Assembly (NCBI GenBank): GCA_036897485.1 | Contig: JAYMTF010001343.1 | Coordinates: 1 to 24,025, forward strand | Direction: 5' to 3' | Origin: Pelargonium nanum | Taxonomy: Eukaryota > Streptophyta > Magnoliopsida > Geraniales > Geraniaceae | DNA length: 24,025 nucleotides | In this document: one piece after another, positions 11,101 to 21,600 of the stretch | How the letters are laid out: each line of letters starts with the position of its first letter | How positions within the stretch are numbered: the first letter of the stretch is position 1 | Made by a program: the position numbers and the translations under genes | Notes under the pieces: generated by a model | Database searches by the model: none | The model's input: the letters and a program-made list of their open reading frames with translations, nothing else | Told to the model about the DNA's origin: nothing

Positions 11101-14100
11101 TCTGTAAGATATGGTTCTCCCACTCTCAAAATGGTTCTCAACAAGATGCTTTTAAGGGAGGAACTCAAGTGAAAAATTATAATCAAATTATAATTTGAAT
11201 TCTTATTGCTGCCAACTTGATGTAGTCGAAAATATATGATCGTTTTTTTATATGTGATAAGAAATTAGGAACGAGTTCTGTTGTGTATTTGTAAAGAAAA
11301 CCATATTGGGATGCAACTGTGACTCGTTTAGTTTTCCAAAAGATCATGTTGGTATTCATTTTTTTGTTTGTGTTTCGATAGATATTTGAACCCGGGAGTT
11401 TGGATAGAGGTTTTAGCTTCATTATTGTACAATATTCATGAAGCCAATAATGTAGATGTTCCTATGATGTGTAGCTTTTAGTTGTGTATAATCTTGCGGA
11501 CACCACTTCTCCTTTTGGGTGACTCCTTGGAATTGCATTTACACGTAGAGATGATTTATCGACATGCTGGAAAGGGAGTTTTGGCAGTTCCTGTAATTCC
11601 ATAACTTGGAAAAGCATCCCTTATTGTATTATGTGGTTATGGAGAGAGGAATTAGACTTTTGAAATTTTGTGGGTTAGAATTGTCAGTTGAGGATCTTAA
11701 GACTGTTTCTTTGCGTCCTTTTCAGTTTTGGCTGTTTGCAGAACTATTTTTCATACACCTTTTTCGTTTTCAGACTTTTTGAATAGCCTCATTGTTGATC
11801 TATAACTATTTCTAAGGATCTCTATTGTAACTAGCTATGTACTTTGATTATCCCTACCTTTTCATCACAACAAATACCCCATTCCATCTCTCAAAAAATA
11901 AATATATACTTACTAGACTGAGTTAATTTTTCTATCTAAAGAACATAATATATTATTTTATCTTCCTTGCTATTGAAACATATTCTTCTATCATAGAATG
12001 TTTCTCCACAGCATCATTGATGTATCTGAATTGGTATATGCAGGCAAGTCAACCATTCTTAGATTGCTCTTCAGATTTTTTGATGCTCATTCGGGAAGTG
12101 TAAGAAATGATATTTTTCTACCTTTTTCATTACAGACATGGTTCAGTTATGCTAGAAGATAAGGAAATTACCAAAAGAGATAATTTTAGGCACCCTAAAT
12201 CTATAATTCAAAAAATGACAGAGACTGAAGAGGATGCTAGAAAAATATGATTAGTGTAGGGTGTTTGAAGTGAAAGAGAGTTTTCAGGGTTCTTTGTATT
12301 GTGCCTCATTGAATGTTGAGCTCCAAAGAGGCTGCAAAACCATAAGATGGGGGTTGTGAAGATCAAAATGTTTAGGTGAAATTGTGGTAAAATTAGAAAG
12401 AACAATGTTGGGAATAGGGCTATCCGAATAAGAATTGGGATAGTCTCAATTGAAGATAAGATTAGGGACTTAGTGGTTTGGATATGTGTAACATAGGAAG
12501 ATTAGGGACTTAGGAATGTGAGAGAATCCAATCATGAGAAACTAGAAGGGGTGGGGTAAGCCTGAGTTAGCACATACAAAAAATAATGAGAAAAGACATG
12601 ATAACGGTGGTCTTGACTGAGGAGATACCATTAAATAGAATAGAGCATAGGGGGAGAATATGAGCATATAATTCCTACAAATTTTGCTGAAGGATTCACG
12701 TAGTCGACCCCGACATAGTTTGGGAAATGACTTGGTTGTCATGGTTGTTTGAAATTTATTACATCTGAAACAAAAATAAATCATTTCGTACTCCTGCTAG
12801 GAAACAGTAAAAGGTAACAAATAAGATGGAGATGATGTTGAGATAGGGTTTGACAGTATTATAATTGTCTAATATTTTCAGCTAACCATAACAAGAAATT
12901 GGAGATATGTAGGTAGAAAAAAGAGAGTTTAGGGCTGAACAGAAGGCTAGAGCAGGAGAAAAGAACTAGAAGGAAGGAAATCAGAGAAGAGCAGAAAGGA
13001 AACACTTGAATAGTTTAATACTCTCGATTTCCAATTTATCAAAAGCTGAAAAAGACGTTAATAACCATGGTTTTATGAAGCAACCCAGGAACCTAAAACT
13101 TAGTCTTACTAAAATAAGCAACAATTAACCTAAGTAGGACACAAACTGCTGAAAACTTTCTGAACCCCTAAATTGTAAAGTAGAAATGAAATTTACATAA
13201 AATCCCACAATTTTCAAATATTCCAAGTAGCCTAAGTATTTGCCTTTATATTTGTTGTCTGAATGACAAGAAGTAATTGTACATCAAGGTTTCCTTGCCT
13301 AAAACTTCCTGTTCAACTACAATTTGTTGATGGAATTGTTCCTTGACAGATAAAAATTGATGGTCAAGATATACGGGACATAACACTGGAGAGCCTACGC
13401 AAGTCTATAGGTGTTGTACCACAAGATACAGTAAGTAATTGGAGCCTTCATCACCCTCTCATTTTACTTATTTTCCTATGAATTTTTAGCTTGGTAATAT
13501 ATTTTAATATTCATGAGAGTCAACTCATGCTTAATGAGCAGGTACTTTTCAATGACACCATTTTCCATAATATTCACTATGGTTGCCTTTCAGCCACAAA
13601 CGAGGAGGTATGGACACTGTACTTTTAATGTCAATTTGATCTAAAAGATTTCTCAATTAACTTTATAACAGCTTGGGCTATTTTGTTAGACTGATACCTT
13701 TTATGTTTTTTCCCTCTCTTCTCTTTCTTCTTTACCATTCAGGTGTACGATGCTGCTCGACGTGCAGCTATTCATGACACTATCATGAAGTTCCCAGAGA
13801 AATATTCTACCGTGGTCGGGGAACGTGGGCTCAAGGTAAGCTAGCAAGCAAAAATTCAGACTCGGACACAGACACGAGTTTTCCTACTTTTAGAGAGCAT
13901 ATGACATGGCACGTGGGAAAGCTCATGTCTGTTAGAATTATGTTTAACAAGCATAATGCATATTCAACGATTAAGTGACTTTTCTTAACAGTTAAGTGGT
14001 GGTGAGAAGCAGCGCGTAGCACTAGCTCGTACATTCTTGAAAGCACCTGCTATCCTGTAAGCACTATATATTTCTTCTTGATTGGACTATATTTTTATAT

Positions 14101-15524
14101 ACATGATGTATGTATCCATATGATTAGATCATAACACTTTGGTGATCTCTAATTGAAAGAAAATGTCTTCTTGCCGATCAATGTATTGCTCTTGCCTTAA
14201 TTGTTACTTGCTTTCTATATGATCGGTGATTGGTCCAATGTATTGATGAACTCTGCTTCTGACGTGATAATTTTTTGCAACGGGAATGGATTCACATTCT
14301 AAAGCCAATATCGTGATGAATAAGTCCTAATCAAAACATGGTGAATGGACATTCCCATTCCCATTCTTAATTCTCATTCCTTAACAAAAAATTGAATCCT
14401 AAAGCCGCTTAAATTCTCATTCCTTAACAATAATATTTATTTCATTTGGTTTTCTCAGGATGTGTGATGAAGCTACAAGTGCACTTGACAGCACAACAGA
14501 AGCAGAGATATTGAATGCACTGAAGTCACTAGCAACAAATCGTACTTCAATCTTCATTGCTCACAGACTTACTACTGCCATGCAATGTGATGAGGTGAGC
14601 ACTCGGCAAATCTTGCAGAGCCTTTCAGATGTCACGATTAAGCATGTTGCTTCTCTTGTTCCTTTAGGATTTTAACTTTTGCACACCTATGTGTATGCCA
14701 CATCTACATAATAGATCATCACCTACATGTTTAAAATGTCCAATTTCTGTGAAAATTAAGGATGAGTTAGTTACAGTTGGTTATTTCCTCTTATACCCCT
14801 ATTTGTCCTTATAACAAACTCTAATTGGAAGACTAAGTTCAATTGGTATTTGTTGATTCATCAATCATTATAGATGTTGCTAACAACAATAGACTAGCAA
14901 AGGTATAAAAGAAATCAATTAAGTATCTAGGATATCCACCCATTCTGTAATTCCGAATCAAGAGATTTTTTTAGCAACTCTTGAGTAAAATAACTGAAAA
15001 GATACTAACTTATACTGACTCCGTCCCAAAATGAGTGTCACTTTGCTCTTGTTGTAACGAACTCAAGAGGTTCTACATAAGTTATCATAGGGATATTGTC
15101 TTTAATTCATGCATAGTTAACTAATCAAAAAAGATAAGTGCACTCATTTTGAGACGGAGAAAGTATTAAGGATACCGTTGGTAATTTATGCACAACTAAC
15201 AAAAAAAGGAAAATGGACACTTGTGCAGTCATTTGTGACAATTTTTGTGTGCACTCATTTAGTGATAGAGCCAGTTTAAATTATCAATGCTCGATTTCTG
15301 TCAATACATGGCATGTTCGTGGTTATAAACTTGCATGTTTATCTAATGTTTGTTTTGTCATGCTCATTGTTTGTGTTCAGATAATAGTTCTAGAGAATGG
15401 GAAGGTGGTTGAACAAGGACCCCATGAAGTTCTCTTATCAAAGGCAGGAAGATATGCACAGCTTTGGGGACAGCAAAACAACACTGTGGATGCAATAGAT
15501 ACAGCCATTAAATTGGAAAGTTAG
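5551..15524 (+). CDS. ABCB25: Mitochondrial half-size ABC transporter, ATM3/ABCB25 type
   Basis: Twenty exons give 739 aa: 5551-5805, 5901-6137, 6303-6489, 6650-6711, 6939-6982, 7750-7852, 8013-8120, 8266-8349, 8481-8541, 9350-9495, 9587-9703, 10074-10159, 10817-10905, 12044-12099, 13350-13430, 13542-13607, 13743-13835, 13992-14056, 14459-14594, 15381-15524. All introns are GT..AG; exon 1 could instead end 6 bases earlier. Residues 1 to about 85 are Ser/Arg/Asn-rich without a clear acidic patch, a mitochondrial presequence. Six membrane spans lie between about 150 and 465, including the matrix-side motif [13 protein letters not shown]. The ATPase domain has Walker A GTSGSGKS (522-529), Q-loop Gln570, signature LSGGEKQR (626-633), Walker B ILMCDE (646-651, Glu651), D-loop SALD and H-loop His682, so it looks fully active. 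Family members sit in the inner mitochondrial membrane and export a glutathione-linked sulfur compound needed for cytosolic Fe-S proteins and molybdenum cofactor. Sequence and length fit Arabidopsis ATM3 very closely. Confidence 0.96.
5701..5736 (+). repeat. CGGAAT hexamer repeat in ATM3 exon 1
   Basis: Imperfect tandem copies of CGGAAT (with CGGAGC and CGGAGT variants) encode alternating Arg and Asn with Ser at the ends, about residues 51-61 of the mitochondrial presequence. The unit is a multiple of three, so copy changes keep the frame. Confidence 0.85.
6152..6313 (+). repeat. 81-bp tandem duplication spanning the exon 3 splice acceptor of ATM3
   Basis: Unit 1 (6152-6232) and unit 2 (6233-6313) match at 70 of 81 positions by eye. 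Each carries a pyrimidine stretch, the acceptor CTTCAG and the first exon bases GTTCTAAATG. The downstream acceptor (exon from 6303) gives the protein expected for the family, [10 protein letters not shown]. The upstream acceptor (exon from 6222) would stay in frame with no stop and add 27 residues. Unit 2 has the cleaner pyrimidine tract before its AG. Confidence 0.9.
6983..7749 (+). other. ATM3 intron 5
   Basis: A 767-base AT-rich intron between a 44-base exon and exon 6; the junction splits a Ser codon (AG|T). I see no transposon border, RNA gene or credible open frame in it. Confidence 0.7.
8121..8265 (+). other. ATM3 intron 7 with CT/CA microsatellite
   Basis: A 145-base intron. Its donor is GTGCTC, a poor match to GTAAGT, and a (CT)n tract begins three bases in, running into (CA)n. 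Confidence 0.85.
8124..8184. repeat. Compound (CT)n(CA)n microsatellite
   Basis: About 35 bases of interrupted CT repeat followed by about 26 bases of pure CA repeat. It fills nearly half of ATM3 intron 7 and abuts the donor site. Confidence 0.95.
8542..9349 (+). other. ATM3 intron 9
   Basis: An 808-base intron with a strong donor (GTAAGT) that splits an Arg codon. A minus-strand open stretch at 8561-8905 has no recognisable motif. Stretches around 8660-9180 are less AT-rich than the rest and could be an old insertion, but I found no borders. Confidence 0.55.
9704..10073 (+). other. ATM3 intron 11
   Basis: A 370-base T-rich intron between the last membrane-span exon and the linker exon. No element is recognised. 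Confidence 0.7.
10160..10816 (+). other. ATM3 intron 12
   Basis: A 657-base, very T-rich intron with donor GTAGTT and acceptor TTGCAG, splitting a Ser codon before YLSERKIL. No repeat or gene is recognised. Confidence 0.7.
10906..12043 (+). other. ATM3 intron 13, splitting the Walker A codons
   Basis: A 1,138-base intron cuts the Walker A motif after GTSGS; the following Gly codon is itself split (G|GC) before the catalytic Lys. No transposon border or RNA gene is seen inside. Confidence 0.75.
12100..13349 (+). other. ATM3 intron 14, host of a LINE remnant
   Basis: A 1,250-base intron, the longest of the gene. The middle (about 12270-12755) is a decayed LINE. The last 590 bases are A-rich (for example purine runs near 12920-13000) with nothing recognised. 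Confidence 0.75.
12270..12755 (+). mobile_element. Decayed C-terminal part of an RTE-type LINE reverse transcriptase plus 3' tail
   Basis: Read from 12311, broken frames give [13 protein letters not shown], then VVKIKMFR[12 protein letters not shown] and [18 protein letters not shown]. After frame changes, [20 protein letters not shown] appears near 12600-12660. These line up with the C-terminal region of plant RTE-like reverse transcriptases (patterns such as ECWALKxQ, HKM..MRMLRWMCG.TRKD, G..PI.DK.RE.RLRW.GH and LTE.MALDR.EWR, known from the family). Several stops and frame breaks show it is dead. The end (12690-12751) matches the tail at 1896-1957. It lies in the same direction as ATM3. 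Confidence 0.75.
14057..14458 (+). other. ATM3 intron 18 with a 19-bp direct repeat
   Basis: A 402-base intron. The 19-base word AATTCTCATTCCTTAACAA occurs at 14369-14387 and again at 14412-14430, just upstream of the exon 19 acceptor. Neighbouring CATTCCCATTCCCATTC words resemble, on the other strand, the GAATGAGAATGG words in YCF54 intron 1, so both may come from related MITE-like elements. Confidence 0.6.
14595..15380 (+). other. ATM3 intron 19, host of a Stowaway-type MITE
   Basis: A 786-base intron between the exon with Walker B, D-loop and H-loop and the last exon. It contains the MITE at 15015-15163; the rest is AT-rich with nothing recognised. Confidence 0.8.
15015..15163. mobile_element. 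Stowaway-type MITE, 149 bp, TA target duplication
   Basis: The left end CTGACTCCGTCCCAAAATGA and the right end (on the minus strand) CTTTCTCCGTCTCAAAATGA form terminal inverted repeats of about 25 bases. They match the CTCCCTCCGTCCC/TCAAAATGAGTG ends known from Stowaway MITEs mobilised by Tc1/mariner transposases. A TA dinucleotide flanks each side (15013-15014 and 15164-15165), as expected. There is no coding capacity. Confidence 0.88.
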
Positions 15525-15800
15525 AAAAAAGCTGATGCTCCACCTCTCTCTCTCTCTATGCAGCAGCAGGTAGGTAGTGGATGTATTTGCCACTTTTGGC
15601 TTTTGAGTTCATCATTCAGCTGAAACAATGCATTGATTGATATTGAAGATTACAGTAGACTACTTGTTTGGCTTATTATGTTGGTCTTCCAGTCAGAAGT
15701 CACTTTGTGAAGAGGAACTATTGGCCGACTTGTATCATTTCATTTTTGTACACTTGTCATACAAGTTGAAACTATCAATACCATAGTTTTCCATCAATTT
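15525..15800 (+). other. Likely 3' UTR of ATM3
   Basis: Sequence after the TAG at 15522-15524 includes a short CT repeat (15545-15557) and TTGTA-type words near 15733-15755 that resemble plant far-upstream polyadenylation elements. No canonical AATAAA is seen, so the end is a guess. Confidence 0.4.
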
Positions 15801-15830
15801 GGGTCTCCATTTTTGTGTTATGGTTTAGGG

Positions 15831-15957
15831 GTGGCAGTTCGTGTCAACGGATCATGTTGAATGTTTAGTATTTTGTTGAACTTGACAACTCGAACCGTTT
15901 GTTAAACAAGTTGAATAACACGATACGAACTGTCTATGAGTGAGTTGACACAACATG
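15831..15957. repeat. CGTGTC-rich degenerate repeat downstream of ATM3
   Basis: Starts GGGTGGCAGTTCGTGTCAAC and continues with words such as TTGACAACTCGAACCG and AACACGATACGAAC. GGGTGGCA..CGTGTC starts are seen in a widespread dicot repeat type. The other end is not clear. Related words occur at 3755-3905. Confidence 0.4.
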
Positions 15958-16217
15958 ACATGACTAGATCCTGCTTCTTTCTAGACGACAATGATTACAC
16001 TGGAGTCGGTTGTGTTTTCAAACAAGTACCAAGTGTGATGATAAAAAAGCGAAGTAAAGGTGCACGTGAGAATCAACTATATATGTTAGTGTTACTAAGG
16101 CTGCCATGCCACTTCTCACCAGTTACAGTACAACATCTGCAAAAGATTTATACACTGAATCATAGTGTTTTTTTTTTCCTTTACATGATGAATGTTTTGC
16201 ATGTTACAGTACATATT

Positions 16218-16235
16218 AATTATTGTTACAAAAGA
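16218..16235. repeat. Target site duplication, left copy
   Basis: AATTATTGTTACAAAAGA occurs here and again, identical, at 16507-16524, flanking the truncated LINE. The first two A bases could belong to the poly(A) tail, so the true length is 16-18. Confidence 0.88.
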
Positions 16236-16508
16236 TGTGAGGGCCATCAAGACCGGAGGGGAGGGGTTTCCTAGTGCCTTAGGTCTTATTTATTTTAATA
16301 TTCAGTCTCTTTCATCTAGTTTCTCTAGTATTGATTTCATACATGTTAAGCGAGCTGCCAATCGGGTTGCTCATGAGTTGGCTAGATCATCTGATTCAGT
16401 TTTTGGGGTTAGGAGTTGGGTCGGGATTTCATGTCCGACTCATATTTATAGTTTTGTATCTTTAGACTCTCTGAATTAATCTAAGATACATTTTTCCCCT
16501 AAAAAAAA
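16236..16508 (+). mobile_element. 5'-truncated LINE fragment with RNase H C-terminus
   Basis: An open frame ending at the stop at 16477-16479 encodes a fragment with DFIHVKRAANRVAHELARS and, near the end, ISCPTHIYSFVSLDSLN. This is the C-terminal part of the RNase H-like domain carried by many plant non-LTR retroelements, whose typical pattern is hVkRxxNxvAHxLAr. After the stop comes a short 3' end with CCCCT and a run of 8 A. The segment of about 270 bases sits between identical 18-bp direct repeats, the hallmark of target-primed LINE insertion. It is dead, since almost all of the element is missing. Confidence 0.85.
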
Positions 16509-16524
16509 TTATTGTTACAAAAGA
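16507..16524. repeat. Target site duplication, right copy
   Basis: Identical to 16218-16235. It overlaps the end of the A-run by up to two bases. Confidence 0.88.
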
Positions 16525-18411
16525 AACATCATATCCATATATACATGAGTTGATTGTTTAATAATGTGTTTTATTTGGGCGTGCGTGGTGGCGCACCACG
16601 ACCGTGCGTCATTCAAGATGCTGATTATTATTATTGAGGGACATGGTTGTTGTTTGTTTCATGTCATTTCTTAGTTTGCAAGTGCCTCCACTACCTTTCT
16701 CTTTATGTTTTTAAAGCTAATTTCTTCACATAATGTGGATTGTATCTGGTCCACTCACTGTCCTTTCTTCTGCTGGATCTTCTCCTAATTAATCATCCTA
16801 TATACACTATTATATATTAGGTTCCGAAACTTCTAGTGTATGAGTAGCTAGTTGCAGACGTCGCAATTCGAATTTCGAATAAAATATGAATTCGATTTAG
16901 AAAGAGTTCTGATTGTAATACATTGAGTTTTGAAGTTTAAGTCTAAAATACGTGGATTCGTGTCGATTTAATCCATTTTATGGAATAGATCCAACCCAAG
17001 AATTGATTGGTTTAGATAGTTTTTAACCATGTTTGATTTTAAATTGCCTCAGATTTTGATTCAAATTATAAGTTCTAACTAGCAACAACATGCAATGTAA
17101 TTAGTTAAAGATGACATTCTGATTTTGAGTTAAGTTACACCTTTCAGATTGAAGAGGAGTAACCGTGTAGATTCTGAGTGGATTTCAAATTTCACTTTTA
17201 AATGCTTGGGCTTGCTCGATTTAAGAATTCATCGAGTCTATTTTAATATAGACCTGTAAAAATACGAATCAGATTTTAGGTTCTCGAGTTCAAATTATCA
17301 GTTATATGTGCAGTCCAGATAAAGTTGACAATGTAAATCTGAATTTGCATAAATTTAAAATTTGACCCGCTTTTTGAGAAGTATCAGTCACATAAAATAG
17401 TTTTGACCAATTTCATTGGATCGAACAGTTTCATGCTAGTAAAATTTTGAAATCTCTACCTCTCTTGATTATTGTATGTACTCATTAGATCTTTTCAATC
17501 CCAACTTTATAAATTCATGCCCAAATTTTGAATAGCAAACTTTAAAGCATAGGAAATGTAATTAAGATAGCACTAATGAAATTAATAATTCAAAAACCAA
17601 GTACACAATAAAGAATGAATGTTTGTTCTTCACTAAATTAATATATGATGTATATTTTATTAAATTTTGTAAAAAATGAAGTTGATTCATATCCACATGA
17701 TTGGCACCATCAATGGAGATGCTGGTTGTCTTATTTGCTTTTTGACTGGACAAGATTTAAAGTAACTGAACCTACTTCCCTCCACTGATATATACACAAT
17801 TATAAATTTATAATAAAATTAAATTAAACAAATTAAAGCTCAATCCTGTCTTATATAATTTCTGAATTCTGAGATGTCTATTTCTGATGATTATATAGAT
17901 AATTGGTGGACTTGAGAAGTTATGGCTTCTCAGTGCTCATATCTATATTCTATTTTTAACTAATTAATATACATATAATATTCTTCTCTATTGGATGCAT
18001 ATATCATGATATGCCTCACTTTCCATAATTTAAATATTACTCCAATAGCTTGTTTCTTCTATAAATCAATGTTCAATAATGCACCTATAATTATAGGTAG
18101 CTAAAACCATGTATAAGTTTACATACGATTAAGTGCACAAATAAGTGCATAAATATCACGTGTTAATAAGAAATAATTAAGCAGCAGTTACTTGTTTCAA
18201 GAATTTTTTGTCTCATATAAGAGATGATTCAATAGTTTCTGACAAACTTTTTTTAATGAGAAGTCACTAGTTCAAATTACATTGAATAGGAGGAGATGGA
18301 TTTTAAGAAAAAAGCAAAAGTATCCAATATTTGTGTCAATTAATACGATATGATACAGAAGATAACATCGGTATATATTAGGAAATGCTAGCTAAAACTA
18401 GCTAGGTAAAG
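16525..18411. other. Gene-poor spacer between ATM3 and ABCG14
   Basis: AT-rich DNA in which I find no gene, RNA gene or transposon with clear ends. The only local structure is a GC-rich hairpin at 16584-16600. Open frames are short and without motifs. Confidence 0.6.
16584..16600. repeat. GC-rich perfect hairpin
   Basis: CGTGGTG-GCG-CACCACG has 7-base perfect arms and a 3-base loop in otherwise AT-rich DNA. It is followed by ACCGTGCGTC, which repeats part of the preceding GCGTGCGT. Confidence 0.6.
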
Positions 18412-18417
18412 TTTATT
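18412..18417 (-). terminator. Candidate polyadenylation signal of ABCG14
   Basis: AATAAA on the minus strand lies about 230 bases past the stop codon of ABCG14 (ending at 18644). This is a normal plant 3' UTR length, but the word is common in AT-rich DNA. Confidence 0.35.
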
Positions 18418-18643
18418 CATATTTCTACTCAGTTGAAGTAAATTAAAGATGAGAAAAAGATACCTAGCTAGCTCTTTATGCATTACATAATGGATTCTAA
18501 GTTTAGTAATATTGTAAAATTAGAATGAGCTCTTCAAAGCGGGCCGGGATCAACACAGGAGGCACTTGACAAAGCTTCAACGCATGTTAAGTTTTTGAGA
18601 TTCAACGATTGATTCATGCACTTGGTGTATAATAACAATAATT

Positions 18644-21600
18644 TTAAGTCAGGCGTACTCGATGCAGTGCCAAATAAGCAACAAGTCGATAACCCACCAA
18701 CATGAGTGCCATAATGGCCACATCTATCCACAAATGATTGAGTCCCATCGATTTCACGGCGGGAAAATCCGCAACTTTGCACCAACCTCCCGGGCCATCG
18801 CATTGGTAATAATCATTATCGTTGTATTGAACGCCGAGAAGAAGCTTGTAACAATAGTAGCTGTAACTCAAGTACTTGAGCCACACAATGAACGGTGGGA
18901 TTTGTTGCACATAGTATCCTCCGGCTATCAGAAATACAAGGGTTGTGACCGATGCTAGGGTTGTGGCTTGCTTTATGTCCATCAGGATAGCTCCAATGGC
19001 TAGGCCCAAACTTTGAGAGACGAGGACATTGTAGAGCACGACGAGGAGGGACAAAATAAATGTAGCCGGGTCGGGTTTGAGTCCGCCCATCCAGTAGATG
19101 ATGAACACGAAGGCGGTCGGGAGGGCAAGCTCCAAGGGGAGATCTCCAACGGTTTTCGCGAGGAAGTAGGAGGAGAGACGGTACATTCCTGAGGATGTTT
19201 CTTTTATTAGCATCCGTCTTTCTTGCGGAAATGTGAAGACGGCGTTGTACAACGGGTAGAAGCCCCAAAAGACAGAGAAGAAGAAGAGTAGTGCGATCTG
19301 TAAAACATGTAATATTATTAGTAATTCATTCATATTATATTGAATAGGATAATGTGTCGCGTTTTTTTAGTTTACTCATGAGTATGTGTACTCACAATTC
19401 GTTTCTAGTTCACTTGGTATTTGTGTAAATCGATAAAGACACACCTAAGGCAGAAACTAGTTGCAAAAAAGAAAAACAATATGGCTCCCTAATGCCAATG
19501 AAATTGAGTGGTAGATAGAGGCATCATCTCAATTACATGAAAACCACGTCATTATTTGCTTGTACCAATCAATGTCCTTGCACAAATAAGTATACAAATA
19601 CCACATGAGTTGTCTGATTGAGTATTAACTAGCGGAGTTTATTGAGTTTAAGGTCAGTGAAACGTTGACATTTTAACAGTCACTATGTGCATGTACTATG
19701 TAATAACATATGTCAGCACGAGTTTAATTATAACAGTCGCTATGTATGTATACTTAATGTGCAGAAAACACACTAAAAACTATCAATAATATAGTACCAA
19801 AAAGTATATAACTCTAAAAAATGAAAAAGTGCTCACTCGGTCAGCGATGTGTGAGGTTGGGGTTCTCAACCACAAGAGACCACCAAGAACAGCAACACTG
19901 ATGACTTGGAAAATTCTGAGCCTATTGAAGGCTTCATATCTTCTTTCTCTAACTCCTCTTTGTACCAACACCTTGAACTGATAACACCAGCTTGTGCACC
20001 AATACTGCTCTGAATTCTTGTCTTTTCCTATACATTATTTAACAATTAATTAATTCATTAATAAATTAAACATATATATAGTAGTATTTATAACCCGAGG
20101 GAGATTGAGAAAATTACTTGGAAATGTATCTTTTGTGTAATTGTAGTTATTGACATCAAAATTGCAAAGCTCAACTTTCAATCTTGTAGATATGTTTTTC
20201 TCATAGGCTGAACTCAGAGCTTCCCTCATTGACTTGATCTGCTGTTGCTCATCTGTATTCTCACCACCATGATCACTTGAGTTCTTGCTAAAATCAGGCC
20301 CAATTCCTGTAAATTACATGTTCAATAAGATCTTTGTTATAGCCAAAATGTTAAAGGATACGAATTAACACGTGTATAAAATGTTACGTGTCTTTTTATG
20401 TAGCTGAGGTGACACCTGACGACTATCTGATGACCAGTGGGTTATTTTATTACAATTATATGTGTTTCTTCCTAATTTGGTATTTATAATTTTCATCCTA
20501 CTTTTTCATCCTAATGAACACAAATTTCATTATTAGCTTGTACAAACTTTTTGCTCACGTGGAGAAATTAAAGCACGAGTTTGCATAAAAGAAAATCATT
20601 TTTCCACGTGAGTAGAAAGTAGAAACTATGTATCTCCTCGAAAAGAAGTTTGATGTCCATCAAGTTAAAATGTTGAATTAATTAATAACTATAACTCCTG
20701 TCATGAAATCAAGCAGTTAAATCAAACGTCAGTTCAATGCCATATAAAAACACATGCATCATCTAACATGAGACGATCAATATTTTAGAAAATCACAAAA
20801 ATAATTTTATTTTACTTTCTATTTATAGCTTGTTATTATAAATAGATGGATGAAAATTTACCGTTGGCAAGATCAAGCAAGAGATCAGCTGGGTTGATGG
20901 TAGTCATGGAACTGGGAAAACCAATAGATGAAAAATAATCCAAAGCCGCAGACGCTGGTCCATAGTAGAACGGTGAGCCCTCAGACAGCAGAACCAGCTT
21001 GTCAAACATATGGTAGAGCCGGCTCGACGGCTGGTGTATAGTGGTGACCACGGTCCGTCCCCCACTAGCCAACCTCTTAATCGTGGTCAAAATCTTATGA
21101 GCCGTGGTGGAGTCTAAACCCGAGGTTGGCTCGTCCAGCAACAGCAAACTCGGGTTTATCAACATTTCCTGTCCTATACTCACCCTCTTCTTTTCCCCTC
21201 CCGATATTCCCCGGAACAGCGGCCCTCCGATCATGCTGTTCCGGCACCGGCCCAGCCCGAGCTCTTCTATCACGCGCTCCACGTGCTGCTCCTTCTCGTC
21301 CCGGCTCAGGCTGTTCGGGAGCCTCAGGAGGGCTGTGAAAAGCAGCGTCTCGGTGACGGTCAGGTGCGGGTACAAAACATCGTCCTGAGAGACAAACCCA
21401 GTTCTTCGCTTCGTGGACCCCGAAAAGGGCTGCCCGTTGTAGGTGATCTTGCCGGATAGTTTGTTTTTGCTGAGGCGGCCCCCGAGAGCGGTGAGGAGGG
21501 TGGTTTTGCCACTCCCGGACGGGCCTAGCATTGCTAGGATCTCTCCCGGACAGACCATTCCGGTTATTCCGTTTAGAATTGTCTTTTCTCGGCATTTTGT

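Noticed and set aside
15936-16274. 112-codon plus-strand frame downstream of ATM3
   Set aside because: It crosses the LINE target duplication and insertion border, has no motif before it, and is not one evolutionary unit.
16192-16479. 95-codon frame as a real gene
   Set aside because: The recognisable part is only the end of a LINE RNase H domain, and the ATG lies outside the insertion.
18816-19268. 150-codon minus-strand frame
   Set aside because: It is a shadow of ABCG14 exon 5 in another frame.
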